DNA of 64,000 nt from Loxodes magnus (GCA_946699065.1 CAMPDV010000225.1:310001-374000); one strand, 5' to 3'. Positions 44,921-56,939 are shown, numbered from the stretch's first letter. The notes: generated by a model not told the origin, from the letters alone. A program made the numbers and translations.

Positions 44921-46853
44921 TAAATTTAGGAAACAAATAATTTTAACATTTTATATGATAATATATTCTTTAACTATATACCTTATAATTTAAACTATCA
45001 AAATAAAGAATCAATTTATTATTTATTTATTACGAAACTTTAAAGTTTATTTTTATAAATATGCTATTTTATCTTTGAAATAAAAAGTGAAAAGTAATAT
45101 GCATATTGTGTTATAGATTTAACTAAAATATTTTTTTAAAGTTAGTAGCTTAAAATGAATTTTAAAAGTAAATTTTAAAATGTAAAAGTATAAAACAATA
45201 TATTAGCCTTCTTTAATTAATGAATGAGAACATAAATATATATGAATTATAAATAAAAAAGCTTTTTTAAACTACTAAAAAGTTATTTAAAGTATTTATA
45301 AATTATAAATATATATATCAAAATAAAATATGCTTAAGACATATTAGTAGTATAAACAAACATGAAAGAAATTTTAAGAGGTTTAAAATGTATTATGATT
45401 AGGTTTATTATATAATATTAGTTTTATAAATATAAATAATTTTACTTATATATCATTTATATTTATACCTCAAATAGAATTATATAACATTAAAAAGTAT
45501 ATTATAGGCTTTATATCTTAAAATTAATTTATTTTTTATATTTTTAGTAACTTATCTTATATATTTAAACATACTACCACAAAATTTCTTTCTTAAATTT
45601 AAAAATTATGTAAATGCAAGGCTTTTCTTTAGTAATTTTAGTATATTTACAAAATTGTAAAAAATAAACGATGAGATTATTTTCTATCAGAGATTAAAAA
45701 ATGTTCTACTCTACAATTTTATTAAATAGTTATTTTGAAAAAGTCTTCATAAGTAAAAAACTAAAATTATATTTATCCATTTACGAACTTTAGGAATATG
45801 AAAAATTACAATTATTTATAGCTTAGTCTTAGCATAAAATAATCATAAAGCTGTTTAATATCCTTAGTCAAATAGTATTTAGTTTTATATTTTATAATCA
45901 TTTTACTTATTTAAAAAAATAATCCTCATGATAGTGCTAAATTAATAAAATATTTTATCAAAAAAATCTAAACATACTTCTTATACAAAATTAAAGGAGA
46001 TAAATCAAAAGGCAAATTTGATGTAAGATTTAATATAATTTCAACTTTAACTAAATAGTTAGATAGTTTAACAGTAAAAAGAACTAGATAACTATTTCAT
46101 TATATACCTTTTATTAAGAATTTTCTAATATATTTACTATAGAGCCTTTCAAAAAATTTTAACATAGATCTTCATTCCTTCAATGTTCCATATTGCTAAG
46201 CCTATTTTATGAATAATAAATTAGAGTATTATTAATTTTATTTATAAAAGACTACTAAAATAAATCTGAAGGGGGAGTTCTGATATAAGTAAAAGCATTA
46301 AATTACTTGAGATACTATAATTAAATAAATAAAAATATATTTGTGGAAAAAATTCTAGAATTTGTCATATAAAAAGCAAAATTAAAATTTTAAATTGTTC
46401 ACACAATAAATAAAATAAAAAAACTATTATAAAGATAAGTCTTTAATTATAAAATTTTGCAGAAGAATTATTCATATCTAAAGATAATTTTACATGGTAA
46501 AATAATCTCATAATAATGACTAAGGTAGATAACTCTAATATTCAGATCTAATAGAAATAAAAAAACTAATAAATTAGTTTAAATATTTTTAAAGTAGAAT
46601 GTAAAGACATCTTTATTAGATTATAATGGTTTTATATTCTAAAAATATTTCTATACAAGGTATTTATATTATATATATTTTTTATTTCTAGGCTTAAATC
46701 AAAATTTATTAACAAATACTTAAAATTAGTAACTTAAACATTTATTTTATTTTTATTTGCTAGTTTTAATTATAATACATATATTTAAAAGATATATATT
46801 TAAAAGATATATTATGGTATAAAATGTTAAAAAATACTTGTGCTTTAAATTTC
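44921..46853. other. Spacer of the F-box inverted pair
   Basis: AT-rich; the outer ends keep 3'-UTR similarity to the flanking genes (TAACATTTTATA and ATATATTCTTTAACTAT, the latter also after the gene at 60026). The centre shows nothing recognised. Confidence 0.5.
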
Positions 46854-49115
46854 TTATTTGTGAAAATATTTCATCTCGAAATCTACTTTCTCTTGCTTAT
46901 TATCAACATCAATCATTTTAAATTATTTACTCAAGCTTTCTTATAACTATCCATCTATTTAGCTACATCATTCTAGCTTTAAGGTTCTTAACTTATTTCA
47001 AATTTCATATAAAAGTCCATTTTCATCATATATAGGAAATGCTTCTTAAGTTATATTATTATTTCAATTTAGATCTAAGTATTTTAGATTTTTACAGTTC
47101 CTAATTATTTATATCACATCTTCATTGTTTAAGTTGCAACTTTCAAGTTTTAATTTTTTAAGTGTAGGTATTTAAACTAAATCCTTAATTCAGTTTTATT
47201 GACTAAAAGTACAAACTGACAATGAAATATAGTGTATTTACTTGCATCGATTATTTAATATTTAAAAAGTCTCACTTTAAATACCATTTAAAGAACCAAT
47301 TTCTATTTATTTTAACTTTTAGCAATTTTATAATATGAAATTAACTGTTTAGATTTATAGCTCATAGATATCAAATAGTTTCAGTTGTTCTATGTTCTAA
47401 TTTCAAACTCCTATTAAATGAAAAGTCTAAGTTTAAATAGTTACTAAACCGCTTAGTTCCAATTACTTTAAGTTAGGAGAATTTATAAGGATAAATTATA
47501 ATATTTCATCACTAAAGTTTTCGCATCATTCAATAGAAACTGATTCTAGTTGAGGTAATTATTTGTGTGAAGGGATAGTATTTTACTCAAGTGATTAAAA
47601 CTTCTAAATATAGTTATTTCATTAGAAATCCTAATCATCTATCAAACTAATTTTAAATAGACTAAATTATTTTAGATAAGGAGAGTTACATAGCAGAAAT
47701 TTAATAAACTAAACAGTTATTTTTCCTATATTTTTAAATAAAATTCTTTCTAGCATCAGTTTTCCCTAAAAATTAAAGTTAATATTTTTCATTTACTGTA
47801 ACTCTTATTTTTCCATCTATACTTAATCTTAATTTCAGACTTCATTCTCCTTATCACAGAAATAAAGTTTCTTAAGTTAAGGAGAATAAAGAATTAGAAT
47901 AATAAATCAATTAGAGTTACTATTTCATATATCACTAAGCTGTATAGATTATAAGCTTTTATACTATTAATAAAAGATTTCTTTAATTTACTATATAGCC
48001 AAAACTCCTAAACTTATTTGCAATTTTTAGAGTTAATAATTTCTTAATTTATCTAAAGTTTCAATATTATTTGAACTCTTAATCTGAAAATCAATTTTAA
48101 GATTTGGACATAACTCAATTAACTAAAGTCATTCGTAAAAGCAACTACACTTAAACCTTGTTATATATTTTCCTTTAATTTATAAATATTCCTATAGTTT
48201 CTCTCATTATAATTTAGGGCTAAATATTTCTAGCTTTTTCAAGTTTAAGTTACAACAAAAATCTAATAAAAATTAACCAGTTAGAAGCTTCGCAGTTATA
48301 TGAAGAAACTCCATATTTATCATTTTATACAAGAAATGAAGAGATGATTCTTCTAAATCTTGAGTATCAATGCTTAATACTTTTAACTAATAACAATAAG
48401 GAATACAAGATAAAATAAAGTTGTTTCTGCATCTTTCATCAGAATAAATTTCTTAGAATTAAAGTTATTAGTTACTTCTTAAACTTTATAGTCTTATCTG
48501 TATAGCTTCAGTTAGTATTTCATAAATTTTATCTTACTATACAAATGTAAAAAATAAGCTATTTATTCTTAAAATCTTTACATTTGAGTAAGAAATTTAT
48601 TTTAAAGTTCAGTCAATAAATTATTTAGTAAGTCATCAATTTTATTCATATCAATAAATTTATAGTTCATTGAACGTGTACCTATAATAGTAGAAGAATC
48701 TATTTACTAATTATAGAATAGCGATATCTTTGACTTCTAAGAACTAAAAAATATGATTTATAATATAAGCTTATTTCCAAAATTTCTATATTTAATAGTC
48801 ATTTACTTATTAATTCTAAACTTAGAGCTTATTTTATTTTTACTCGTCATTCTTTTCTTATTTTTCTAAATTTATATTTTATTGTTAGAAACTTTCATTT
48901 TTATCAAACTTTATTTCTTCAATTTATTGAGTTTCTTTTCAAATCTTTGAGGTCTGAGTTAATTCTATGTCTTCAAAGGGTTTTTAATTTTAAGATTAAA
49001 TCATTAATAAACTTTAGTTTTAATGTTCTTCACAAAGAGATGGTTGGAATTGGAAATTTTCGTTGGTTGATAATTTATTCTAGTTACTAGAAATAAAATT
49101 ATGTTTCTAGTTCAT
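46854..49115 (-). CDS. F-box/LRR protein, intact
   Basis: ATG 49115 to TAA 46854-46856 is exactly 754 codons (753 aa). Order: polar Gln/Glu-rich N-terminus of about 110 residues (starting MNQKHNFISSNQNKLSTNEN); F-box-like segment about residues 116-142 (IINHIFQFLEVKDIAILQLV); a helical region; then a long LRR array (LCPNLKIDFQ, NSPNLKQLELSGLV, IPTLKKLKLESCNLNNEDVI, CKNLKYLDLNWNNNITQEAF). TGA encodes Trp at many sites, often where a paralog has TGG-like or TAA/Gln alternatives. No TGA follows in frame for at least 200 nt after YFHK, and the paralogs lose frame agreement there, so TAA is taken as the stop. Likely functional substrate receptor; target unknown. Confidence 0.85.
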
Positions 49116-50057
49116 TTTATAAAGTTTATAGAAATTTTTTGCTTAAATAATGAAATTACATTGTAATTACTTAATTCTATAGAAAATTCTAAAGTAAACT
49201 ATAAAAATTAAAATTAAAAGGAAAATTAATGATAAATGAAAAATTACAAATCAATAATTTAATTTCTTTTATTTTTAAATATTCTACAATTTTTACTTGC
49301 TTAGTTATCTCGATAAGTTTAAAAAGATATAATTATAGATTTATTATTTATTTTTTTAATAAGATTTCAAATTTATTTAATTTTAATATTTTTGTGTTCC
49401 TTTTCTTTTCTTTACATTTTTATAATTTACATTATATTTAAAAAAAATTTTAAACTAATTATTTTTTATTTAATATACTCTTTTTTAAACTTTTAACCTT
49501 TAGACAATTTTAATTTCTATAATTTTTAAATAAATAATATTTTCCTTAATTTGATATATTTTACTAAAAAATATATTTAAGCTAGTTAAAAATATTTTAT
49601 TATTTAAATTAAATAGTTTACTATAATTTATCTATTTAACTATGTATATTCTTAGTTATTTTAATTTAATAATGGACAAATTTTTCTTTAAATCTTATAT
49701 AATTTACTTAGTCTTTCTTTATTTTATTTATTTAGCATTATCTATTTTTAGTTATTTTTAGCTCATTAAGCTTAAATTTTTAGTATTGTTATTTAAAATT
49801 GATAGTTATTTTAAAAAATTTGTAATTTAAATGAAAAGTTAAGGCCAAGCTTTATCTTTCAGTTCTTAGACAAATTTCAAATTATAAAAAAAGAAGTGAT
49901 GTGCATAGACTGCAATTGAGAACTAAAAAATACAGCTATATAGATAAATTCTTTAGAATTAAGTTCAATAGCTTAACACTAAAATCTATTGCTTAATCAC
50001 TAGTATGGCATTAGAAGAAGAAATCACTTTAAATAATAAATAAATAAATTTGATTAT
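49116..50057. other. AT-rich intergenic region
   Basis: Upstream of the minus-strand F-box gene. It shares an ATTACATTGTAATTACTTAATT block with the region upstream of the gene ending at 62226, which may be promoter sequence kept after duplication. Nothing else seen. Confidence 0.5.
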
Positions 50058-50560
50058 AGAGCGCGTAGCACTCTCGTTGGTGCGCAGCTCTTTAATAAAT
50101 GTTTCATACTGACAAGAATGTTTGTTACTGATAAAATTATCAGATACTGATAAATCTTGTTCAATACTGGTATAATTATTCAGTACTGATAAAAATGTTC
50201 AATACTGATATAATTTTAGAATACTCGTAATCTTTAATAATTGCTGGAGGTCCAAGGACATGGCAGGATTTTGTCTCATTGCATCACCAAAGCAGAGGAC
50301 GACATGTGTCAATTATGGGTACTTAAATTCCCCACCTCTGATGAAACTCGCAATATTATTTCTTTTTCGTTCCAGAATTAAAAATTATAATAAGTCAGTG
50401 CTGAAAGTCAAACTAGCAGATGTCTCGAGGCCAAGCCAAAGCAGAGGAAGACATAAAGTCGATTATGGGTACTTAACTTCCCCAACCTCTGATGAAGATG
50501 ACCTTGTTGTTCACCTTCGAACAACTATGGCGGTTTTAAAATATATATTTAATAAAAATT
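50058..50560 (-). mobile_element. Hairpin-tailed cassette E6
   Basis: It carries the cleanest copy of the terminal hairpin (50058-50093): in element orientation an outer AGAGC/GCTCT stem and an inner GCAC/GTGC stem, then TATAATC and an A/T tail. Next to it lies a 20-nt tandem repeat (50100-50215). The body contains two diverged copies of one segment (about 50261-50345 and 50445-50505); the better one reads RGGEFKYPQLTHVVLCFG on the minus strand. Near-duplicate of E2. Confidence 0.65.
50100..50215 (-). repeat. Tandem repeat of about 20 nt inside cassette E6
   Basis: Six imperfect units on the theme ATCAGTA(T/C)TGAACATTTT, in element orientation, just before the terminal hairpin; also present in E2 (14910-15035). 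Confidence 0.7.
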
Positions 50561-50734
50561 AAGTTACTGATATATATCAGATACTTCATTTTAATTATTT
50601 TCAAAAAGTTCAAGCATCGTTCTTTTCATCTTCCAACTAGTATGGCATTATTTTAATAGAAAATATAACAATAAAATAAATCATAATTTGAACTTATTCC
50701 TTCTATGGACGTTGAATCTTAACTAGCAACTTCC

Positions 50735-51270
50735 AGTAAGAATGAAAGAGATTTAAAAGATGTTGGTACTGCTAGAAAATTAGACATATGGTTATAAAGC
50801 ATGTAACAAAAGCAGACAGAACTTGTAAACTGAATAGGAAGACTAGAATAAAAAATAAAAAGCTAAAAATCAAATGAACGAAAAGATTAAAGAAATAATT
50901 TGATGATAAAATAGGAGATTAAATGTAAAAGTCAAGATCCAATAAAATTGAAAAAAAGCTAATAAGTCAATTAAGAAAAAGTGTTACTGCTGTAAAGGCG
51001 AAAAAAATCTTTATTGAAAGTGCTTATTTTTCTAGATAAACAAAAAGCTTATTGAGAAAATTGGTACTTATTAGAAAAGAAAGAGAAAAATATTTAATAA
51101 AGATTTTTTGTTCTCCTCAAGAAATTAATACAAAAAAATTGAACCTTTATTTAAAACAGCAGAGAAGAGTGGAATGGAGAGTTGGATTGCCCAGATCATG
51201 GAGTAAAATTGGTTATTTGAAAATAGATTGCAAATCCCAGAAAAATAAGCAACTCTCTTACTCTTTTATA
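50735..51270 (+). pseudogene. Two gag knuckle remnants in one open stretch
   Basis: The first remnant reads CWYCQKIRHMVIKH, the family C knuckle with the last Cys replaced by His. About 190 nt later, in another frame, comes KKKCYCCKGEKNLYWKC, the family A knuckle with His replaced by Asn, followed by a Lys-rich tail. They look like overlapping insertions of two gag families, both broken. 50560-50640 is the dispersed repeat also found at 4145-4240. The DNA from 51300 to 52030 is AT-rich with nothing recognised. Confidence 0.5.
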
Positions 51271-52029
51271 TCTTTAATAATAATAATTTTCATTTATTGA
51301 AAAAAGTTAACAAATCATCAATTCAACGGTTTTTATCAAAGGTATAAAATAAAAAATTTAAATTATTTAAATTTCGATTTTCTTCATTTTTTAACCCTTA
51401 GCAATTTTAACTTAGAGTAATATACTTCAAAATAATTAATTAAATTAGAAAAAATTAACTTAGCATAAAGTACTAAAATTTTAATTATATTATAAACAAC
51501 TAAACATAAGCTTAATATTTTAAATTGCTTTTTAATTAAATAAAAAATATATATCTGATGTTTTTTATTTATTACTCAAAAAAGAAAAGATTTAAATTAT
51601 TTTATATCTATTATAAATTATTTAAATATTTTAATTCTTTTTATAAATTAATTTTTGCTTTAGAAGGCCTTTTGAGGCATTAACAAAAAATAAATTTAAA
51701 TGAATTTCTTTCAAAATTTAAAATTTTTGCTGCCATTTATCTTATTGTTTCAAATTCATCTACTATATTCTTAATAAACTTTTAAATAAATTCAAGTAAT
51801 AATTAATCCTAAATTTATTTTCTCTTAATCATTATGTATATTTTTATTCTTTGCTAATTTTAATGAGAAAAACTTAGGCCTTAAAAATATAAAATTAGAT
51901 TTAAATTAGCATTTTTATATAAAACAGATAAAAACAATGTTTGTCTCTATCTAAATTTTTTTGGCAGAATTATTGAAAAAGCAAACATTGAAAGCAATTT
52001 TTATATTTTTTTATTAAGCAAGTGTTTTC

Positions 52030-52200
52030 TTTAAATTTTATCATACAGTTATAGTAGATTTTACAATTCATGCTATCACTTGATTATGGTGCTTCATTTT
52101 CTGTTTTAAAATTCTCTTTTTCTGCTTAATTTTTGTCAAGTTCTCATTATCTATTTAGCTCTTAATATCGATAAAATGTTTATAGACAAAATTCAAAATT
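52030..52200 (-). CDS. Short coding-like fragment, unrecognised
   Basis: A minus-strand frame reads EFCLQTFYRYQELNRQWELD then KNQAEKENFKTENEAPQSSD: hydrophilic and coherent, with TAA=Gln and TGA=Trp. No start, end or domain. It could be one exon of a small gene. Confidence 0.3.
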
Positions 52201-52219
52201 TTCTAAATATATTATAAAA

Positions 52220-52590
52220 AGGAATATAAGAGAAAGGGAGATTAAAAAGAAAATAGAAATTGCTAAATTCTGATATAACTGATAAAGATAAGCAGTTAAA
52301 GGGATATCTTAGAAAAAGCGGAAGTGAAAGGAACTACTGCATTATTGCTTACCTTTGTTGATATGGAAAACAGATCTTGTAGAGCATTTAAAGAATTTAG
52401 TGATTAGTCTCCAAAATGAAGAGTTATATAAAGGAATTAATTTAGAGGAAAAATATTCAAATCCAATTTGTGCAGCTTATTAAAATAAAGTATAAATTAA
52501 AAAATCTACGGAATTTAAGAACTTCTACCTATAATGACTAGGATAAATTTAAGTGATACAGTTTGTAAAATCATTTTCAAGAGTTTGAAA
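52220..52590 (+). CDS. Short coding-like fragment, unrecognised
   Basis: A plus-strand frame reads DLVEHLKNLVISLQNEELYK, GINLEEKYSNPICAAYQNKV and TEFKNFYLQWLGQ. The first part is basic (REIKKKIEIAKFWYNW). It lies 0.4 kb upstream of tRNA-Pro. No start, end or domain recognised. Confidence 0.35.
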
Positions 52591-52980
52591 TAAATTATTT
52601 TAATTTCTCCTTAAATTTTAAGATCCTAATCAAATTCAATTTTAATGATTTAAAATAAATAAAGTAATTAACGCTTACTAAACTAGATTATAAGAAGAGT
52701 TATATAAATGATAGAGTATTAGGATTTTACATTTTAGAACATGATGCTTTATCTTAGGTTATTAAGTTATCTCTAAGTATTTAGATAGCAAACCTTAGAG
52801 CGGCCATCTATGTATATTAAATAGCTGTATGCTATATAAGATTTTTTTTAATTAAAATTTAACTTGTTAAACTGAGAGTCGTTCCTTAATTATTCTATTT
52901 ACAATAATATGTCTTAAATGGAAAAGATAACTATGGCACTGATCTTATTTTAATAGTTTTAATATATTAATTAATAAGCT

Positions 52981-53052
52981 GGCTGCTTGGTCTAGTGGTA
53001 TGATTCTCGCTTTGGGTGCGAGAGGTCACGGGTTCAATTCCCGTAGCAGCCC
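52981..53052 (+). tRNA. tRNA-Pro(UGG)
   Basis: A 72-nt cloverleaf: acceptor GGCTGCT pairs with AGCAGCC, discriminator C; D-arm with A box TGGTCTAGTGG; anticodon stem CTCGC/GCGAG around loop TTTGGGT, anticodon TGG; T-arm with B box GGTTCAATTCC. All stems pair and no intron is present. A T7 run follows as Pol III terminator. CCA is not encoded. Confidence 0.96.
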
Positions 53053-53059
53053 TTTTTTT
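53053..53059 (+). terminator. RNA polymerase III terminator of tRNA-Pro
   Basis: T7 directly after the discriminator base. Confidence 0.8.
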
Positions 53060-53619
53060 ATTAAATCATATTTTACATATTTTGAGCTAATAGAGAGGAA
53101 TAAAAAATGATTTTCTTTTGTATATTTATTGAAAAAAACTTTCCCAATAAAGATTCAATCAAAAACTCAAAATGTTCTACTGTTTTGACTAAAGACTTCT
53201 TCTCTTAATTATTTTAGGAGTTCTAAATAATCTTACTTGTTAGAATTAAATATTTATATATATAAGAGCATAATTTGGGATATTAGTAAGTCATTTGAAC
53301 TGTATTAAATATATACTAGAACTAAATCTATTAATTTTGCCTATTTGCTGATTACCAGATTTCAAATTAGTCGATTTAATTTTTCCTCCTTGGAAGAATA
53401 AAAAATTAGAATTCTGATAATTGAGTTCAAATTAATTAACTACTAGTTTATTCTATTTCTTTTTAAAAATATCACCTTTCAATTTCTCATGTTCATAAAC
53501 TCATTGGTAGCAAAATTTTTAGTATCAACATAATTCCTAAGGCATCATTTATTCTTTATTATGCCTTTTTTTCCTATAGATTTATTGAAGTACTATAGTC
53601 TATTTTTAAATTTTAATAC

Positions 53620-53691
53620 ATTTTTTTAAAGATTTTCTCAACGGATTGCTGTATATAAAGTCCTTAGTGCTAACCGTTACACCATAAGACA
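53620..53691 (-). pseudogene. Decayed tRNA-Gln with UUA anticodon
   Basis: The minus strand aligns with eukaryotic tRNA-Gln through TATGGTGTAACGGTTAGCAC (A box TGGTGTAACGG) and on to the anticodon loop CTTTATA, anticodon TTA, which reads UAA. The anticodon stem (AAGGA against TACAG) keeps only two pairs, and the T-arm B box is gone. It is therefore a relic, but one of the reassigned Gln tRNA expected where UAA means Gln. Confidence 0.55.
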
Positions 53692-53929
53692 ATTTATTTT
53701 TTAAGGTTTAAAAACATATTATGTTCTAATAATTATGCCTTTAGCTTTTTATAATAGCTATATGCATTACTAGAGTTTTAATTTGATAAACAAGACTGAG
53801 ATTAAATTTACAATCAATTATAAAAAAAGGAATAAAAAGGATAATATGAATTTAAAAGTTATTGCAATAACCATTTTATAAGCTATAAATGTTTGAAAAC
53901 GTATTAGACTAAATATTTTTATGAGGTAG

Positions 53930-54420
53930 TTTTCTATGATCAATGACTCAAGAATCTATTTAAATTTTATTAGAGAATTCAAAAACTTTTAATACTTTAG
54001 AAAGAGGAGTCTGAAGAAATTAAAGGGATTTTTATGAAGTTGAGAAACAGATTTTATTTGCGCTATATAGCCAATTTTTATGCTGCTTATGAATCAAAAA
54101 TATTTTTTTAAGAATATCAGCTTCCTCAGTAGTTTGAGGATTTATAAGATTTTCTTTTGCAAATTTTTTTAAATTTTAAAATAACTTAAGCATTTTCTTA
54201 TTTTTCTGGCTTTCTTTTATCTATTATTCGAAATAACAATTGCTTTTAATCATTTTTTACAGTTTCTACTTCTATATTTTTATCTTTTGTAAACACCATT
54301 CTTGCTCATTTTTTGATCTTTACTTCTAAGTAAATTTAATACGTTATATCAAACTATTCTAATAATATGCTCGTTTTCGGTTTCTAATTTCCTAATAAAT
54401 TGGAGGACAAATATAGAATA
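53930..54420 (-). CDS. Unrecognised protein, one frame change
   Basis: Minus-strand frame 1 reads NLLGNQKPKTSILLEQFDIT, YLEVKIKKWARMVFTKDKNI and EVETVKNDQKQLLFRIIDKR. Near 54160-54175, in a T/A-rich tract, it passes to another frame reading NLINPQTTEEADILKKIFLI, HKQHKNWLYSANKICFSTSQ and PLSKVLKVFEFSNK. Either an indel or a small intron lies between. The first possible TGA end is near 53940. Basic, partly helical; no known domain and no ATG found. Confidence 0.4.
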
Positions 54421-56112
54421 ACTATATTGCTTAAAACTTAAATTTTATGAAAAAGGTAATTTAACAATTTAAATTATAGTTTTAAATAATAAATAAAATC
54501 TTAAGCATAGAATGAATATAAAGTTTAGATATAAATTTAATAATTAAATCATTTAAGTAAATTAAATAGTTAAATGTAAATATATTAACTTAAAGCTACT
54601 AAGATTAAAATTATCATATTTAGATACAAAAATTTTATTATTTATTAAAAAGAATAAATTAGTTTTAATATTTGAAAATATGTTTAATTAAATAAGAAAA
54701 AATCTATCAGATTAAAAGTACATTTATATAAATAATTTATTATAACTATCTTAAAAATATTAAATGATTTAAATATAACTATAATAAATATTAATTTACA
54801 AAAGAAGAAAATTATTTATTTAAGGTAATTAATAAAATAAACAATTAGTTTTATAGATAAAGCTATCAATATAATAACTATTATTAATTTAAAAAAGTTA
54901 GTCAAAGTTGATGAAAATGAAAATAAATAGAAGATACTTAAAATAAGAAAGAATCATATTATTTATAATTTATTACTTAAAAATTATAAATCCTAATTAA
55001 TAAATTTATCTTTAATTAGCAATAAAGTTAAAACTAAATTATTTAACTACTTAAAGAATAAAAATTTAAGAAGATTTAACTAAAATTAAGGAAGTGAAAT
55101 AATAGTTTAAAAATAATATTCATATAAGATTCTTTGTTAAGTAAGCAGCATAGTTATAGTTTATAAAAAATATAATTCTCTTTTTAATTAAAGTGATTTG
55201 TATACAAATAAATGTGAATTATGAAAATAGAAATAAAGTTTCAAAAATTATAACTTTAGTTATAAACAAAAAATAAATTAAGTATATTCTTTTATTTTTA
55301 AGATGCTTAATTTTATAAAATTTTAATTATATTTAAGAACAATAAAATAAATTAAATTAATAAAACTTTAGTATTAACTTCTAAAACTTTTAAAAAGATG
55401 ATTGAGAAACTACTTTTTCATAGTTTTAATTAAAAAGCATAAATTTAAAACTTTTAAAATAAAAGAAAAATGCATTTTAATTTTAATGATTGAAAAGACT
55501 TAGTTCAACAAAAACTTAGTCAATATTTAAAGCTTTTAAAATATTTGATGGATAGCTGAAATTTAGGATTACAATTATTTCGTTAAATAGAATATAGAAA
55601 ATTAAAATATAAAAACTTAAATAATTATAGAATATTAAAGATCAGCTTAAACAAATATTTTAAATAATCATATATAAAATCTGAGATTTAACTAGGCACT
55701 TACTTTAATAAATCAAGTATAGTCTGTAATTAAAAATAAATAATAACGGAAATTATAAAATGATAATTAGCTGGATATAGAAACACTCTTTCGATTAATT
55801 AAAGTTATAAACATCTAATCTTAAAATTATTATAATTTTTTAGGTTAACTCTTGTCAAAAAAATTATATTCTTCTTATTTTAACATTGAATATAAAATTA
55901 AAAAGATGTGATAATTTACAAGAGTTGGATAAGTATAATTAAAATTATAGAAATAATTTTCTTTAAAATATTTTGATTAAAGAGACAACTATATTTTGGA
56001 ATTTATAGATTTTAAATGTAATCTTTTATTATTTTTTATTTATTGAAATCTTTTTATCTTTGAATAAAATTATACTTATTTCAGTTTTAGTTAAAAAAAA
56101 CTTTGATTAATA
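54421..56112. other. AT-rich region, possible decayed gene
   Basis: Mostly A/T runs. Around 55500-55850 (plus strand) one frame reads NNHIQNLRFNQALTLINQVQ and LDIETLFRLIKVINI, suggesting an old LRR-like or helical coding segment, but boundaries cannot be set. Confidence 0.3.
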
Positions 56113-56388
56113 AAGTGCGCGTAGCACCCCAATGGTGCGCAGCACTATAAGAAGTCAATTTTTAAGTCTTTAGATCCTTATAATTCCTTTGCATCTTCTC
56201 TTCTAATTGTGGGCGAAGTTGCGGTTCTAATTCTCCAAGCACAAAAAGCCAACAGGCGATTACAGGTAAATTTCCAATCCTTGATGAAGAGATTAGTCTG
56301 GTCAAACACTTAGAAAATTTGCTACTGAGTCCGTTTATCTTTGGACAATTATTTTCATATCCTTTAGAGTCAAGTTCCACCCTATTTA
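56113..56388 (-). mobile_element. Hairpin-tailed cassette E7
   Basis: It starts at AAATAGGGTGGA (56388 downward) and ends with the terminal hairpin 56113-56147. Its outer stem reads AGTGC/GCACT instead of AGAGC/GCTCT: a compensatory pair change that supports the fold. ATG 56380 opens a 72-aa frame with IGNLPVIACWLFVLGELEPQ, related to E4. Region 56389-56939 is AT-rich. Confidence 0.65.
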
Positions 56389-56939
56389 AATTAAATTATT
56401 TAATAATCTAAATCAGACTTTATTAATCTAAGCAAATTAAAAAAATCTTTCATATATTTGATTCGCTCAGCTACTCAATTTGGAATCTATAGAAATTTTA
56501 AAAAATGCTAATTAAAAATCAAAAATTAGTTTAAGTATAAAAAACTAAACATATCAAGTAATAATATCATAGACTATAAATATTTTTTATAAGAAGAAGA
56601 ATAAAGACGCTATCTTTAAAAGATAATTAAACTTATTTTTCATAATTGATTGCCACTAAACAGTATTCTGATGAATTTAATTTTATAATTAATAAATTTA
56701 TAATTTTCTTTGTTTGAAATATTTTAATATTAAGCATAATATTTTATAGGTGAATATAGCAAATTATAATTAATGGAAAGATCTTAAATCAATCTTAATT
56801 AATGGGAAATCTTCTAAGAACATATTAAATCCAGCTTTACCAAATTTCGTTCTAGTTTTAAAGTATTTCTCTTAAATTTTCCTATTTATATCTCTTTTGG
56901 CAGATAATATATTTATTAATTAATTAATTAAATTAATGT

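Noticed and set aside
49229..49441. 70-aa plus-strand ORF
   Set aside because: Phe/Ile/Tyr/Asn-rich translation of A/T runs upstream of an F-box gene; no homologous copy or conserved motif.
50100..50215. CRISPR-like array
   Set aside because: The units are contiguous and imperfect without spacers, inside a eukaryotic mobile cassette.
50260..50562. 100-aa plus-strand ORF as a gene
   Set aside because: It lies antisense within cassette E6, whose element orientation, hairpin and related peptides are on the minus strand.
53620..53691. Functional tRNA-Gln
   Set aside because: The anticodon stem has only two of five pairs and the T-arm is lost.
54196..54206. Bacterial-type operators, promoters or ribosome binding sites
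   Set aside because: The window is eukaryotic (spliceosomal introns, Pol III tRNA signals, reassigned stops), so such sites were not sought.
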